Positions 30,758 to 39,817 of a stretch of DNA of 39,937 nucleotides are shown here, piece by piece. Position numbers and translations under genes: made by a program. Location of the stretch: positions 1-39,937 of the forward strand of contig CAKPMY010000015.1 in the NCBI GenBank assembly GCA_934168245.1. The letters run 5' to 3'. The notes beneath the pieces are model-generated. The model saw only the letters and a list, made by a program, of their open reading frames with translations. It had not been told where the DNA came from and made no database searches. Position 1 is the first letter of the stretch. Every line of letters begins with the position of its first letter. Source of the stretch: an uncultured Bacilli bacterium. GTDB taxonomy: Bacteria; Bacillota_I; Bacilli_A; RF39; UBA660.

Positions 30758-30853
30758 TCAGTGTTTACTAAAGATAGTATCTGAGTCTAACCTCAAAGTT
30801 ATTCTATAAATATTTTTCTTATATTCTTTGAAATTTATAATCATACATAACAT
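30758..30853 (-). CDS. Possible small ORF, minus strand
   Basis: On the minus strand AAAGGAGA (complement of 30855-30862) precedes ATG triplets at 30853 and 30844 in one frame, which runs to a TGA at 30758. The peptide ends KKNIYRITLRLDSDTIFSKH, which recalls the start of ribbon-helix-helix proteins, but the length is only 28-31 residues. It may be a remnant. The rest of the 239-base gap holds AT-rich DNA and a possible promoter for 30996. Confidence 0.25.
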   Translation of the reverse strand: MLCMIINFKEYKKNIYRITLRLDSDTIFSKH

Positions 30854-30995
30854 TTCTCCTTTCAAAATAAATGTCAAACAAACATTTCACTAGAAAGTAT
30901 ATTTATAAAAAATTAAATAAAAATTAAAATTAAGTATTTTGAACTAAAAAATGCATTAATATTTAAAGTATGATAAAATTATAAGAGGTGATAGC

Positions 30996-31445
30996 ATGAA
31001 CGTTGCATTAAAAGAAGTTAATAATGATAAGGACATAGAAGTATTTGGAAAGTATAAGGTTGAACTTGTTAAATATCATCAACAATATGCCCAAAAGTTA
31101 GGATTATTTGACAGTGTAGTAGATAATTATAGTTATGAAGATGCAATACGTCACATTAATGAAGAGGGTTATTTTCAGTTCCTTATTGAACTAGATAATG
31201 AAACGGTAGGAATAATGGAATATCAAATTACTGATTCTATCATTGACAAAAAGAAAATATTATATATTAAAAAACTTTATATTAAAGATAACTTTAGGGG
31301 AAAAGGAATCGGCAAAAAAGTAATTGAGTCGTTGAAAAAATTAAATTACAGGATTGAATTAGAATGTTGGTATGGAATGCCTGCTAATAATTTATATAAG
31401 TCCTTAGGAATGAAAGAAATTAAAACAAGATATATGCTAAATTGA
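30996..31445 (+). CDS. GNAT-family N-acetyltransferase
   Basis: A 149-residue acetyltransferase. The acetyl-CoA binding motif is KLYIKDNFRGKGIGKKVIESL (about 97-117), followed by LECWYGMPANNLYKSLGMKE, the usual end of the fold. Substrate unknown. Ribosome binding site AGAGGTGATAGC. A TATGATAAAAT -10-like element lies about 20 bases upstream. Confidence 0.85.
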   Translation: MNVALKEVNNDKDIEVFGKYKVELVKYHQQYAQKLGLFDSVVDNYSYEDAIRHINEEGYFQFLIELDNETVGIMEYQITDSIIDKKKILYIKKLYIKDNFRGKGIGKKVIESLKKLNYRIELECWYGMPANNLYKSLGMKEIKTRYMLN

Positions 31446-31598
31446 TTTATACAAGAATTTCTGTATATAATTTTAATGATATAATAGAAAATAAAAAATT
31501 AATTAGAAATATTGATAAAGAAATCTACCTATATTTAACTAATTAGAAATAAAAATTTTATAGTAGATTAAAAAATAAAAAAGTAAGGAGAAAAATTT

Positions 31599-32324
31599 AT
31601 GAGATTAATACTTTGTGGTGGAGGTTCGGGAGAACAAAATACTAAAGCCAACCAAAAATTAAATGAAATAATAGACCATACGAAACCTATATTATATATT
31701 CCTTTAGCAATGGATGAAAAAGAACACCCATATGACAGTTGTTTTGACTGGATAACTGAAGAATTATCAGAAGTGGATACCCCTTGTATTGAAATGGTTA
31801 GAACTTTTGAAGAACTTGCTTCTAAAAATTTAGAAAAGTATACAGCTTTATTCATTGGTGGTGGTAATACTTATAAATTATTATTAGGTTTAAAAGAAAC
31901 ATCAGCCTTTAGTAATATCAAGAACTATCTAAACAATAATGGTATCGTAATAGGTGGTAGTGCTGGTGCTGTAATATTTGGTTATGATATAAATATAATT
32001 TCAAGTATGGATCCAAATGATGTTAATTTAACAGATACGTTAGGTTTTGATGTATTATCAGGAATATCTATTTTTCCACATTATACTAATAAAAAATCCG
32101 CTCTAACAGATACAGAAAATGAAGAGAGATTAAATATGTTTACAAATGCAATTATTAATTTTTCTAAAACAGTAGGGGAAGTTATCGCTATACCAGAAGA
32201 AGATGCTATCTACGTTGATAATAATAGTATTGAATTTTTAGGAAAAAGGCCTTATTTTACATTCAAAGATGGTATAATGGAAAAGTATGAAATAGATGAT
32301 AATAAAAAGGTAAAATTACGTTAA
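31599..32324 (+). CDS. Peptidase E-like (S51 family) protein
   Basis: A 241-residue protein of the class I glutamine amidotransferase fold, peptidase family S51. The nucleophile elbow is GGSAGAVIFG (about residue 130), with FIGGGNTYKLL upstream and FPHYTNK as a likely His site; AIPEEDAIYVDNN near residue 200 is typical. Peptidase E cleaves Asp-X dipeptides; related proteins include cyanophycinase. Ribosome binding site AAGGAGAAAAATTT. TATAAT upstream near 31480. Confidence 0.82.
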   Translation: MRLILCGGGSGEQNTKANQKLNEIIDHTKPILYIPLAMDEKEHPYDSCFDWITEELSEVDTPCIEMVRTFEELASKNLEKYTALFIGGGNTYKLLLGLKETSAFSNIKNYLNNNGIVIGGSAGAVIFGYDINIISSMDPNDVNLTDTLGFDVLSGISIFPHYTNKKSALTDTENEERLNMFTNAIINFSKTVGEVIAIPEEDAIYVDNNSIEFLGKRPYFTFKDGIMEKYEIDDNKKVKLR

Positions 32325-32447
32325 CTATTTAAAATAAAACATCAGCAAAAATAAAAAAAGATACTTTGCTAGAAAATATCTATGAGAATAAATATGATAA
32401 AGTTGAAAATAAAGTTTTAAATATCTTAAAAGAAAGGAATCAATAAA

Positions 32448-33173
32448 ATGAATAATAAAGTAGCATTAGTTACCGGAGGAACATCTGGTATTGGAAAAGA
32501 AATAGTAAAGGAATTAATTGAAAAAGGTTGTAAAGTAATAACTTGTTACAGTAATAATGAAGAAAATGCCAAAACATTAGAACAAGAAATTAATAGTGAG
32601 GATCTTTTAGTTTTAAAATGTGATGTTAGTAAGGAAAAAGAAGTTATTAGTATGATGAATCAAGTACAAGAAAAATTTGGTAACCTAGACTACCTTGTAA
32701 ATAATGCTGGTACTTTTATAGATAATTTAATTAAAGATTTTAATATTGATGATTTCAAAAAAGTTTTAGATATAAATTTTCTTGGAAAAGTTATTTGTAC
32801 TAAGCATAGTTATAAAATTATGAATGAAGGTGGAAGTATAGTAAATATATCTTCTCATTTAGGAGTAGTACCTTGTACAGAATCACCTGCATATTGTTCT
32901 GCCGCTGCTGGAATTATCAACTTTACTAAAGCAACAGCCCTAGAATTTGCAGATAAAAAAATTAGAGCTAATTGTATCTGTCCTGCATTCACTCCAACAC
33001 CTTTGTCTCTAAGAGGGTGGAAACAAGAAGAAATAGATCAAAAATTAAGTGAAACTCCACTAGGAAGATTTGCCACTCCAGAAGATACTGCTAAACTTTG
33101 TTTATTCTTATTATCAGATGATTCTAATTTTATAACAGGAGAAAACATTTGGATTAATGGGGGAAGATTTTAA
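32448..33173 (+). CDS. Short-chain dehydrogenase/reductase (FabG-like) lacking the catalytic Lys
   Basis: A 241-residue SDR-fold protein. Cofactor motif TGGTSGIGKEI (about 9-19), NNAG at about 85-88, catalytic Ser in VNISSHLG. The active-site motif reads AYCSAAAG, so Tyr is kept but the Lys of YxxxK is Ala (codon GCT, near 32905). The C-terminal ITGENIWINGGRF is typical of FabG-like enzymes. Without the Lys normal activity should be weak or lost; it may be a non-catalytic or altered enzyme. Ribosome binding site AAAGGAATCAATAAA. Confidence 0.88.
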   Translation: MNNKVALVTGGTSGIGKEIVKELIEKGCKVITCYSNNEENAKTLEQEINSEDLLVLKCDVSKEKEVISMMNQVQEKFGNLDYLVNNAGTFIDNLIKDFNIDDFKKVLDINFLGKVICTKHSYKIMNEGGSIVNISSHLGVVPCTESPAYCSAAAGIINFTKATALEFADKKIRANCICPAFTPTPLSLRGWKQEEIDQKLSETPLGRFATPEDTAKLCLFLLSDDSNFITGENIWINGGRF

Positions 33174-33255
33174 TTAATAAAACTACTAAAAACGCTACTT
33201 GAAATGTCTATTTTTAGACTTACTCCTAATCATAAAATGTAGCAAATATAAAAGA

Positions 33256-33287
33256 CTACGATAACTATAAATATCGTAGCCTTTTTT
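33256..33287 (+). terminator. Terminator after the SDR gene
   Basis: CTACGATA (33256-33263) and TATCGTAG (33272-33279) with a T-run at 33282-33287. Upstream a further GCTAC/GTAGC pair (about 33192 and 33239) frames the gap. Confidence 0.8.
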
Positions 33288-33385
33288 GAATGAGTTTTTA
33301 CTTGTATAATTATTAGTACTTGTTTCTAAAAATCATGCAATAAAATTAATTAAGCCATTTTTATTCTAAATTATTATCTCTTTCT

Positions 33386-33901
33386 CTATATTTCTTTCAA
33401 CACTTCAAAAATATATAATCTATTTTTCTTAAATACGATAGTTTTATCTTCTTCTTTTATCATATTAATTACTTCATCAAGATCAAACCATTTTACTTCT
33501 GAAAGTTCTTCTTTTTGAATTATAAAATCAGCTTCAGACTTATTAGATTTCGTATAGAAAAAATAAGTTATATGAGAATTGGAATCTCCAAGTGTGAATT
33601 CTCTTTCAGCAATAGGATGAAGTTTTTCTAATGGTATCTCAAGTCCTACTTCTTCTTTTAATTCTCTTAATGCTGCATTTTCTAAACCCTCATTTGCATC
33701 AACATGTCCAGCACATAAAGCCCATTTATTAGGATTAAATCTCTTATTAGCACTTCTTTTTTGAAGTAGAACTTGTTTATTATTATTTATAATAAATACA
33801 GCTACCTCATTATGTAAAAGATTTTTATCATGCGCTTCTTCTTTATCCATAATTTCTCCAGTAAAATTACCATTTTCATCTACTATTTGAATTAATTCCA
33901 T
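33386..33901 (-). CDS. Nudix hydrolase
   Basis: A 171-residue Nudix enzyme with a perfect Nudix box: GHVDANEGLENAALRELKEE followed by VGLEI (about 66-90), which binds the metal and cleaves a diphosphate linked to another group. The front part (IQIVDENGNFTGE, KEEAHDKNLLHNEVAVFIIN) matches the IPP-isomerase-like/YfcD branch of the family. Actual substrate unknown. AAGGAGGACTT precedes ATG 33901 on the minus strand. Confidence 0.9.
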   Translation of the reverse strand: MELIQIVDENGNFTGEIMDKEEAHDKNLLHNEVAVFIINNNKQVLLQKRSANKRFNPNKWALCAGHVDANEGLENAALRELKEEVGLEIPLEKLHPIAEREFTLGDSNSHITYFFYTKSNKSEADFIIQKEELSEVKWFDLDEVINMIKEEDKTIVFKKNRLYIFEVLKEI

Positions 33902-34008
33902 AAGTCCTCCTTACATTTTACTAAACATAATTTTATCATAATTTATTTATTATTTAAACTTTCCATTTCCCCAAATATCAAAAAACAGGAAAATATTAAT
34001 ATTTGTAG

Positions 34009-34014
34009 TATAAT
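34009..34014 (+). promoter_or_regulatory. -10 element of the XRE gene
   Basis: TATAAT at 34009-34014. The leader that follows has a TTAA-ACACA/TGTGTTAA stem (about 34050-34083) that could fold before the ribosome binding site CTTAAGGAGTG. Confidence 0.5.
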
Positions 34015-34123
34015 TATGTTGAGAAGAATATTTGCAATGAGTTCTTGTTAAAACACAAATTAAACCAATGGTATGTGTTAATAATTTACTAAAAATGGTA
34101 ATATCCTCTTAAGGAGTGAAAAA

Positions 34124-35344
34124 ATGAATCAAGAAAAAATTGGTAAATTTATTGCTAAGTTAAGAAAAGAGAAAAATATGACTCAAGAACAACTTGCTGA
34201 AAAGATGGGTGTAAGTATAAATGCCGTAAGTAAATGGGAAAGAGGTATAAGTTTCCCTGATGTTTCTCTATATAAAAAACTATGCAATGAATTGAATATA
34301 AGTATTGAAGAGTTAATTAATGGTGAAAAAGATAGTAGTGAATCAGCCAAAGAAAAAGCCATTATAACCTCTATAAAAGAAAGGGAAAATGTAAAGAAAA
34401 AATCAAAAAAATTATTTGTCATACTTTCAATTACTTTCTTTATAATTATTAGTTTCTTAATATTTTATAATTTAAAAGCAAAAATTAATTTAGTAAACGA
34501 TTCTGACTATTTATATGATGAAGTAATAAGTTTTCTGAAGAAAAAAGAATTTGTTGAAAATCATGATTCAAAATATGAGGATTTTAATGTCTTTTATAGT
34601 TATTATGGCTTTGGAATAGAAAAAGAAAATCATTATAAATATGTATATATGTGGATCTACAATTCCAGTTATTATATAGAAAGTGCAGAAAATGGTGGAG
34701 CCTTAGCACTTTCCACCAGTAACTCAATACCATTAAAAGCAATCTTTAAAGACAACAATCTACAAGATATAGTCTTTCCTAAAGATGGAAATGAATATAC
34801 ATCTTCAATTAAAAAAATGTTTCCTAGTATCATCGGATATCAAGTTCTTCATTTCGATAAAGAAAAGAATGTTAACAAATTATTTAATGAAGTCGAAAAT
34901 AAGAAAAATATATATTACAATTATTTGAATTTAGATATGAGTAAAATAACCATAGATGATTTAGTTTATGATAATCTGGTATTTTCAATTGAATATAAAA
35001 AGGGCAAATGTAATATTCCTGTAGAATTAAATGTCTTTAAAAACAATAAATATTCTCTATACACTAAATATAAAGCCTGTAAAATAGGACAAACATGTGA
35101 TGAAATGTTACAATACACTGATTCAATTGAAGGAAAATATGAATTTGATATTATTGAAATTATAAGACATAGTGTAGATGCTAATCTTCATCAATATAGT
35201 AGTGATAACATGCCCGAATATATTATTCGTTCAGGAAAAGGGCATGAATTTATTACCGATAGTAATAACAGATATTTAAAGGAATTTATAGATTCAATAA
35301 ATATAGATTTAAAACAATGCGCTAAACCAGATTATAATAATTAA
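34124..35344 (+). CDS. XRE-family regulator with membrane helix and outside domain
   Basis: A 406-residue protein. Residues 1-65 are an XRE helix-turn-helix (IGKFIAKLRKEKNMTQEQLA, EKMGVSINAVSKWERGISFP). One hydrophobic helix spans about 98-117 (LFVILSITFFIIISFLIFYN). The rest (about 120-406) lies on the other side of the membrane and is not a domain I recognise; it is rich in Tyr, Lys and Asp, with Cys residues near CKIGQTCDEM that may form a disulfide. The layout fits a one-component sensor whose DNA-binding part is tied to the membrane. Targets unknown. Confidence 0.82.
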   Translation: MNQEKIGKFIAKLRKEKNMTQEQLAEKMGVSINAVSKWERGISFPDVSLYKKLCNELNISIEELINGEKDSSESAKEKAIITSIKERENVKKKSKKLFVILSITFFIIISFLIFYNLKAKINLVNDSDYLYDEVISFLKKKEFVENHDSKYEDFNVFYSYYGFGIEKENHYKYVYMWIYNSSYYIESAENGGALALSTSNSIPLKAIFKDNNLQDIVFPKDGNEYTSSIKKMFPSIIGYQVLHFDKEKNVNKLFNEVENKKNIYYNYLNLDMSKITIDDLVYDNLVFSIEYKKGKCNIPVELNVFKNNKYSLYTKYKACKIGQTCDEMLQYTDSIEGKYEFDIIEIIRHSVDANLHQYSSDNMPEYIIRSGKGHEFITDSNNRYLKEFIDSINIDLKQCAKPDYNN

Positions 35345-35348
35345 TAGT

Positions 35349-35379
35349 AAGATTAGTTTGAAATATAGCTAATCTTTTT
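35349..35379 (+). terminator. Terminator after the XRE gene
   Basis: AAGATTAG (35349-35356) and CTAATCTT (35369-35376) followed by TTTTT. Confidence 0.8.
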
Positions 35380-35426
35380 AAGCAGGTATTATTTATGACT
35401 ATTATTTTAATTGAAATGAAATCAAA

Positions 35427-35622
35427 CATAAAGATTTAAGTTGTAATAACCGGTTACTAATACAAATTAAGTTTATTTTATATAGAGGTTATTAATAAAC
35501 AAAGTAAAATATATGCTTGTTATAATCTATCTTTACCTATGTTTGTTATAATAACAAAAAACATAAAGAAATCAAAATTTTTAACTTGAAATCTTTATGC
35601 TCAACATTATACGTGCTATAAT
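35427..35622 (+). promoter_or_regulatory. Structured intergenic region with palindrome and competing hairpins
   Basis: This gap holds no gene. TTTGTTATAATAACAAA (35542-35558) is a perfect palindrome with TATAAT inside. CATAAAGA...TCAA (35562-35575) pairs with TTGA...TCTTTATG (35586-35599). The same right arm also pairs with CATAAAGATTTAAGTT at 35427-35442, 16 pairs with one bulge. AACCGGTT (35448-35455) and GTTTATT/AATAAAC (near 35471 and 35494) are further symmetric sites. The extended -10 TGCTATAAT (TATAAT at 35617-35622) serves the next gene. Confidence 0.5.
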
Positions 35623-35688
35623 TATGCTAAAGAAGCAACTATTGGTAGTAACTTGTTCAATATAGATATTTTTGATAGGTGGTATAAG

Positions 35689-37806
35689 ATGGGTAAAAAA
35701 AGTACTTTTAATAAAATAATAAGTGATATAGATAAATCTTTGGATGAAAACTTGGAAAGTTATAAAGAAATTAAAAAAAATTTGAAGGAAACTTTCAGCA
35801 AAGAAAAATCAGACGAAAATATAAAAGAAGATAAAGATATATTATTCTGTACTAAATGTGGTGCCGAAATGGAACAAGATGATTTATTTTGTCAATCATG
35901 CGGTGCTAAACGCAAAAAGGAAAAAGTTCAGTCAAAAAATAAAGAAGAAGAACCAGATGAAAAAACTGAAGAGGAGATTAAACAAACCAAAAAAGCGAAA
36001 AAAGAATCAGTTTATAAATGTCCAAATTGTGGTTCCTCACTAGAATCATATACAAGTAATTGTCCATACTGTCATACAGAACTAAGAAATATAAAGTCTT
36101 CTGAATCAATGGAAAACTTTTCTAAAGGATTAGAAAAAATAAAATCCAAAGAGATGCCTAAATATGAAGGAAAAGAATCATTATTAAAAAAGACAATTGG
36201 AATAGATTTAAGTAAAGATATTGAAGCCCGTGAAGAGTTTGAAAGTAGTTTTAGAAGAAAAATAAATGCTGAAGTGGCAAATTACATAAATAACTATCCA
36301 GTTCCAAATTCTAAAGAAGATTTAATAGAATTCATGATTTTGGTAACTTCTAATATTACGACTAAAGATGATTGTCCAACTGAAATTAAAAAAGCTTGGG
36401 AATCTAAAATGGAACAAATATATAAAAAATCTAAACTAACATTAAAAAATCCAAATGACATAAAAATAATTGAAGATTTATATAATTCAAAAAAACAGGA
36501 ATTAAAGAGCTACAAAGTTGATATAGGATTTTATATTTCCGGCGGTATCTGTTTATATATTGCCTTAATGGTTGCACTAGAAAATGGACTATTTGCCTTA
36601 TCATTTATATTTTTCTCTTTAGGAGTTATGCTAATTTTATATTATTTAATAAATGGTGAAGGGTCAAAACTATTTAAAACTCCAATTAAGTTAACAAAAA
36701 AAGCCGTTAAAATAGCCACAATTGTTTTATTTGGAATTGCTCTATTATGTGCCATTGTTGGAGTAATAAAACAAAATCCACATTATGAAGAATACAATAA
36801 TAATTATAATGATGTAGTTGAAAACAATAACGTCGAGGTTGAAATCGATTTTGTAGAGAATCTAATTCTTAATAAATATGATGTAAAATTGAGTATTTAT
36901 GATCAAGAAGTAAATTTACCCCATGGCGAAAATAAAACATTTAATTTAGAATTACCTGATGGAAAACATCGCTTAAAATTTACCGGTGACGGAATGGTAG
37001 AATACGTTGATTTACAAGTAAAAGGTAACACTAGAGTTAAGTATCAGCTCTCTTGTCATACAGATGAAATTAAAGTGACAGAACTTGAAATAGAATATCT
37101 TGATGATTCTAATAATGATTCTAATAAAACAGATTCTGATGATACAAAAACAGAAGAAAAAGAAGAGAATGCAAAAATAGTAATATCTAAAAACTCCTCT
37201 GATTTTATAAATAAAAATTATAAAGAGGTTGAAAAAGAGTTAAAAAGTCTAGGCTTTAAAAATATTAAAATAAGTAAAAAAGAAACAACAGATAAAAATA
37301 ATATTAATGAGAACGTCGCTGAAATTACTATTGCTGGTAAAGATTTCGATACCAATAGCGAATTCGATGAAAATAGTGAAGTTAATATTACATATTGGTA
37401 TTTAAAAGAAGAGCCTAAAAAAGAATCAGTTTCATATTCTACTAATGACAAAGACTCCGTTAAGGATGGAAATAAAGGTATTTATGCATACAAGAGTAGA
37501 GGAGGCCAATATGATATATATTGGATAATAGACTTTGATGCTGGCTATGTATATAATTATTTTGATGGTAATGGTGACGATAATTGTGATAGAGTAAAAA
37601 TCGATTCAGGTAATCTAAATGACTATGTAAAAATCACATGGCATGATGGTAATGATCAATGGTCATATGGACTACACTTTAAATATAGAAGACAACCAGA
37701 TCATTTAATAGTTCAAGATAATGATGGCTTTGATTTAGACTTTTATTCAACTAACTTAAATGCTGCCTTAAAAATAAGAGAAGAAAAGAACATTAAGGAT
37801 TATTAA
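35689..37806 (+). CDS. Zinc-ribbon membrane protein with PEGA-like and PASTA-like domains
   Basis: A 705-residue protein from ATG 35689, which has AGGTGG upstream; an ATG twelve codons earlier lacks a site. Two zinc ribbons lie inside the cell: CTKCGAEMEQDDLFCQSCG (about 55-75) and CPNCG...CPYC (about 112-130). Three hydrophobic helices follow between about 283 and 365. Outside come a PEGA-like beta-domain (about 390-470), an acidic Asn/Asp linker, a PASTA-like domain (about 500-575, VEKELKSLGFKNIKI) and a C-terminal domain of about 110 residues with YDIYWIIDFDAGYVYNYFDG. PASTA domains bind peptidoglycan pieces, so this may be a wall-sensing protein. Function inferred only. Confidence 0.8.
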   Translation: MGKKSTFNKIISDIDKSLDENLESYKEIKKNLKETFSKEKSDENIKEDKDILFCTKCGAEMEQDDLFCQSCGAKRKKEKVQSKNKEEEPDEKTEEEIKQTKKAKKESVYKCPNCGSSLESYTSNCPYCHTELRNIKSSESMENFSKGLEKIKSKEMPKYEGKESLLKKTIGIDLSKDIEAREEFESSFRRKINAEVANYINNYPVPNSKEDLIEFMILVTSNITTKDDCPTEIKKAWESKMEQIYKKSKLTLKNPNDIKIIEDLYNSKKQELKSYKVDIGFYISGGICLYIALMVALENGLFALSFIFFSLGVMLILYYLINGEGSKLFKTPIKLTKKAVKIATIVLFGIALLCAIVGVIKQNPHYEEYNNNYNDVVENNNVEVEIDFVENLILNKYDVKLSIYDQEVNLPHGENKTFNLELPDGKHRLKFTGDGMVEYVDLQVKGNTRVKYQLSCHTDEIKVTELEIEYLDDSNNDSNKTDSDDTKTEEKEENAKIVISKNSSDFINKNYKEVEKELKSLGFKNIKISKKETTDKNNINENVAEITIAGKDFDTNSEFDENSEVNITYWYLKEEPKKESVSYSTNDKDSVKDGNKGIYAYKSRGGQYDIYWIIDFDAGYVYNYFDGNGDDNCDRVKIDSGNLNDYVKITWHDGNDQWSYGLHFKYRRQPDHLIVQDNDGFDLDFYSTNLNAALKIREEKNIKDY

Positions 37807-37839
37807 AAATAATTTTAGGAATAGCGAGGAGGCTTACAT

Positions 37840-38406
37840 ATGAAAAATATTTATATCATCCATGGATTCATGGGAAGTAATATAGAAAATTGGTTTCCTT
37901 GGTTTAAGCAACAAGTAGATTCTAAAAATACGTTATGTATTATTCCACAATTTCCTATTGAGTTAGATAAACATAATTACAGTGAATGGAAAAAATTATT
38001 AGATGTATATTATAAAGATTTTAATATGATTAATAATGACTCCATTATTATAGGCCATTCAACAGGAAGTATTTGTGCTCTTAAATATGTTTTAGAAAAT
38101 AAAATTAAAATAGATAAATTAATATTAGTGAGTGGTTTTAATAATTACTTCTCATCAGATGAAAATGATATACACAATAAAATTAATCCAACTTATTATG
38201 TAGAAGAAGGCCAAATTAAAGAAACAAAAAAATATGTTAATGAGATAATTTGTATTTATGGAGATAATGATCCTTATATTCCACAAAATGTATTACATGA
38301 GTTAGCTGAAAAGATAGCAGCTAAAGAAGTTATTATTAAAAATGGTGGTCATCTTAATGCTGATAGTGGATATGATACATTCCCAGAAATTTTAAAGTAT
38401 ATATAA
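37840..38406 (+). CDS. Small alpha/beta hydrolase (RBBP9/YdeN-like)
   Basis: A 188-residue serine hydrolase-fold protein. The nucleophile is in IIGHSTGS (about 66-73), the acid likely in YGDNDPYIP and the His in GGHLNADSGY, which completes the triad. Short size and the start IYIIHGFMGSNIENWFPWF fit the RBBP9/YdeN family. Substrate unknown. Ribosome binding site GCGAGGAGGCTTACAT. Confidence 0.85.
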   Translation: MKNIYIIHGFMGSNIENWFPWFKQQVDSKNTLCIIPQFPIELDKHNYSEWKKLLDVYYKDFNMINNDSIIIGHSTGSICALKYVLENKIKIDKLILVSGFNNYFSSDENDIHNKINPTYYVEEGQIKETKKYVNEIICIYGDNDPYIPQNVLHELAEKIAAKEVIIKNGGHLNADSGYDTFPEILKYI

Positions 38407-38417
38407 TTATATTATTA

Positions 38418-38453
38418 AAAGACAATGTTGGTGGCATTGTCTTTATAATTTTT
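38418..38453 (+). terminator. Terminator after the hydrolase gene
   Basis: AAAGACAATG (38418-38427) and CATTGTCTTT (38435-38444) form a perfect 10-pair stem, followed by ATAATTTTT. Confidence 0.85.
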
Positions 38454-38487
38454 AAATGATACATTTACTTGAGAGTATTTATAAAAC

Positions 38488-38632
38488 ATAAAAAAACAAG
38501 TATTACTAGTTGGTTTAATCATTAACATCCCATTAGCGTGACGCTACCATCTTAATGGAGCGGTTTAAATACATCTTACGAACTTGCTCTCTTTCTATAT
38601 ACGATTATACATCATTTTTCTTTAAATAACAA
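38488..38632 (-). ncRNA. Candidate small RNA on the minus strand, with promoter
   Basis: On the minus strand TTGTTA (complement of 38627-38632), a 17-base spacer and TATAAT (complement of 38604-38609) with TG upstream form a good promoter. The predicted RNA (start near 38597) has no ORF of note. It is unusually GC-containing for the region and holds a nested fold: CCATTA...TAATGG (38530-38535 with 38553-38558) around AGCG-TGA-CGCT (38535-38545). It ends in a run of seven T near 38490-38496, though the stem before that run is weak. About 105 bases. No known RNA family recognised. Confidence 0.45.
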
Positions 38633-38789
38633 ATTTTAATAATTATGGATAATTTTTTTATGTCCACCCAAAAATATTTTACACCATCATTCATATACTT
38701 CTTAAAAAATAATCGTGAACTTGTGGTATAATTATATAAAAGAGATATTAGATTTATTTTTTAGAATGGAGTGGTAGGTGATAAATATT

Positions 38790-39785
38790 GTGAAAAAGAT
38801 CTATATAATAACAGGAGCAAATGGCTTTTTAGGTAATAACATTATAAGAAAGTTAGGGCAAGATGCTGATAATGAAATTAGGGCTTTTGTATTAAAAGGT
38901 GATTCTATTAAATCACTAGAAAAAGTAAAATGTAAAATATACTTTGGTGATGTAACTAAAAAAGAAACTTTATCATCAATTTTTGAAAATACTGATGGAC
39001 AAGAAGTTTTTGTAATTCATTGTGCTGCAGTAGTATATATAAAATCAAAATACAATCCACTTGTTTATAATGTTAATGTTAATGGAACTAAAAATATAGT
39101 AGATAAAGTAATAGAGGCAAAAGCAAAACTTATCTATATTAGTAGTGTTCACGCAATTCCAGAAAAACCTAACAATGGATTAATAACAGAGATAGCTAAT
39201 TTTAATCCTGACAATGTTGAGGGATTATATGCAAAAACAAAAGCAGAAGCTGCGAAGTATGTAATTGATGCAGTAAAGAGTAAAAATTTGAATGCTTGTA
39301 TAATTCATCCATCTGGTATTATAGGTCCAAATGATTTTGGCAATAGTCATTTAACACAACTAGTAAAAGAAGTTTCAAATGGAAAGTTATTTGCTTGTGT
39401 AAAAGGTGGATATGATTTTGTTGATGTAAGAGATGTAGCAAATGGTGTTATTAGTGCTTGTAAAAATGGCACTAATGGTGAATGTTATATCTTATCAAAT
39501 AAATATATAACAATTAAAGAATTATGTGATTTAATTTGCGATGTGCAAGAAAGAAAAAAAATTAAAATGGTATTACCGATAGGTCTTGCAAAATTAATAG
39601 CACTTTTATTTGAAATATATTATAATTTAAAGCAACAAACTCCACTTTTTACAAAGTATTCACTATATACACTATCTTCTAATGCTAATTTTAGTAATGA
39701 AAAAGCTAAAGAAAAGTTGGGATTTAAAAATAGAAATATGAAAGATACAATAAAGGATACTGTTGAGTGGATAAATAAAAAGTAA
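38790..39785 (+). CDS. NAD-dependent epimerase/dehydratase family protein
   Basis: A 331-residue extended SDR. Residues 1-30 carry the cofactor motif TGANGFLGNNIIRKL; the catalytic pair is YAKTKAEAAK (YxxxK, about 151-155), with Ser in YISSVHA. IIHPSGIIGPND and FVDVRDVANG are typical of this family, which acts on sugar nucleotides, flavonoid-like or steroid-like alcohols. The C-terminal part is helical. Start chosen at GTG 38790 with AGGTGAT seven bases upstream; a GTG four codons earlier overlaps that site. Substrate unknown. Confidence 0.82.
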   Translation: MKKIYIITGANGFLGNNIIRKLGQDADNEIRAFVLKGDSIKSLEKVKCKIYFGDVTKKETLSSIFENTDGQEVFVIHCAAVVYIKSKYNPLVYNVNVNGTKNIVDKVIEAKAKLIYISSVHAIPEKPNNGLITEIANFNPDNVEGLYAKTKAEAAKYVIDAVKSKNLNACIIHPSGIIGPNDFGNSHLTQLVKEVSNGKLFACVKGGYDFVDVRDVANGVISACKNGTNGECYILSNKYITIKELCDLICDVQERKKIKMVLPIGLAKLIALLFEIYYNLKQQTPLFTKYSLYTLSSNANFSNEKAKEKLGFKNRNMKDTIKDTVEWINKK

Positions 39786-39817
39786 AAAAAGGCAAAAATA
39801 AATTGTAATTTGTATTA

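Noticed and set aside
32345..32444. Coding-like stretch without start codon before the SDR gene, ending ENKVLNILKERNQ
   Set aside because: It could be the tail of a lost gene, but the open stretch is only about 38 codons and AT-rich DNA can look like this by chance.
35858..36043. Plus-strand open frame of 61 codons
   Set aside because: A shadow of the Lys-rich region in the zinc-ribbon protein gene.
38488..38600. Tetrahydrofolate riboswitch
   Set aside because: CCGCTCC and GGGATGTT are present but in the wrong order and without the rest of the conserved core; there is no folate gene downstream.
38660..38690. Second IS3-like end (TGTCCACCC followed by A-run)
   Set aside because: Only a short resemblance, with no transposase fragment or paired repeat near it.
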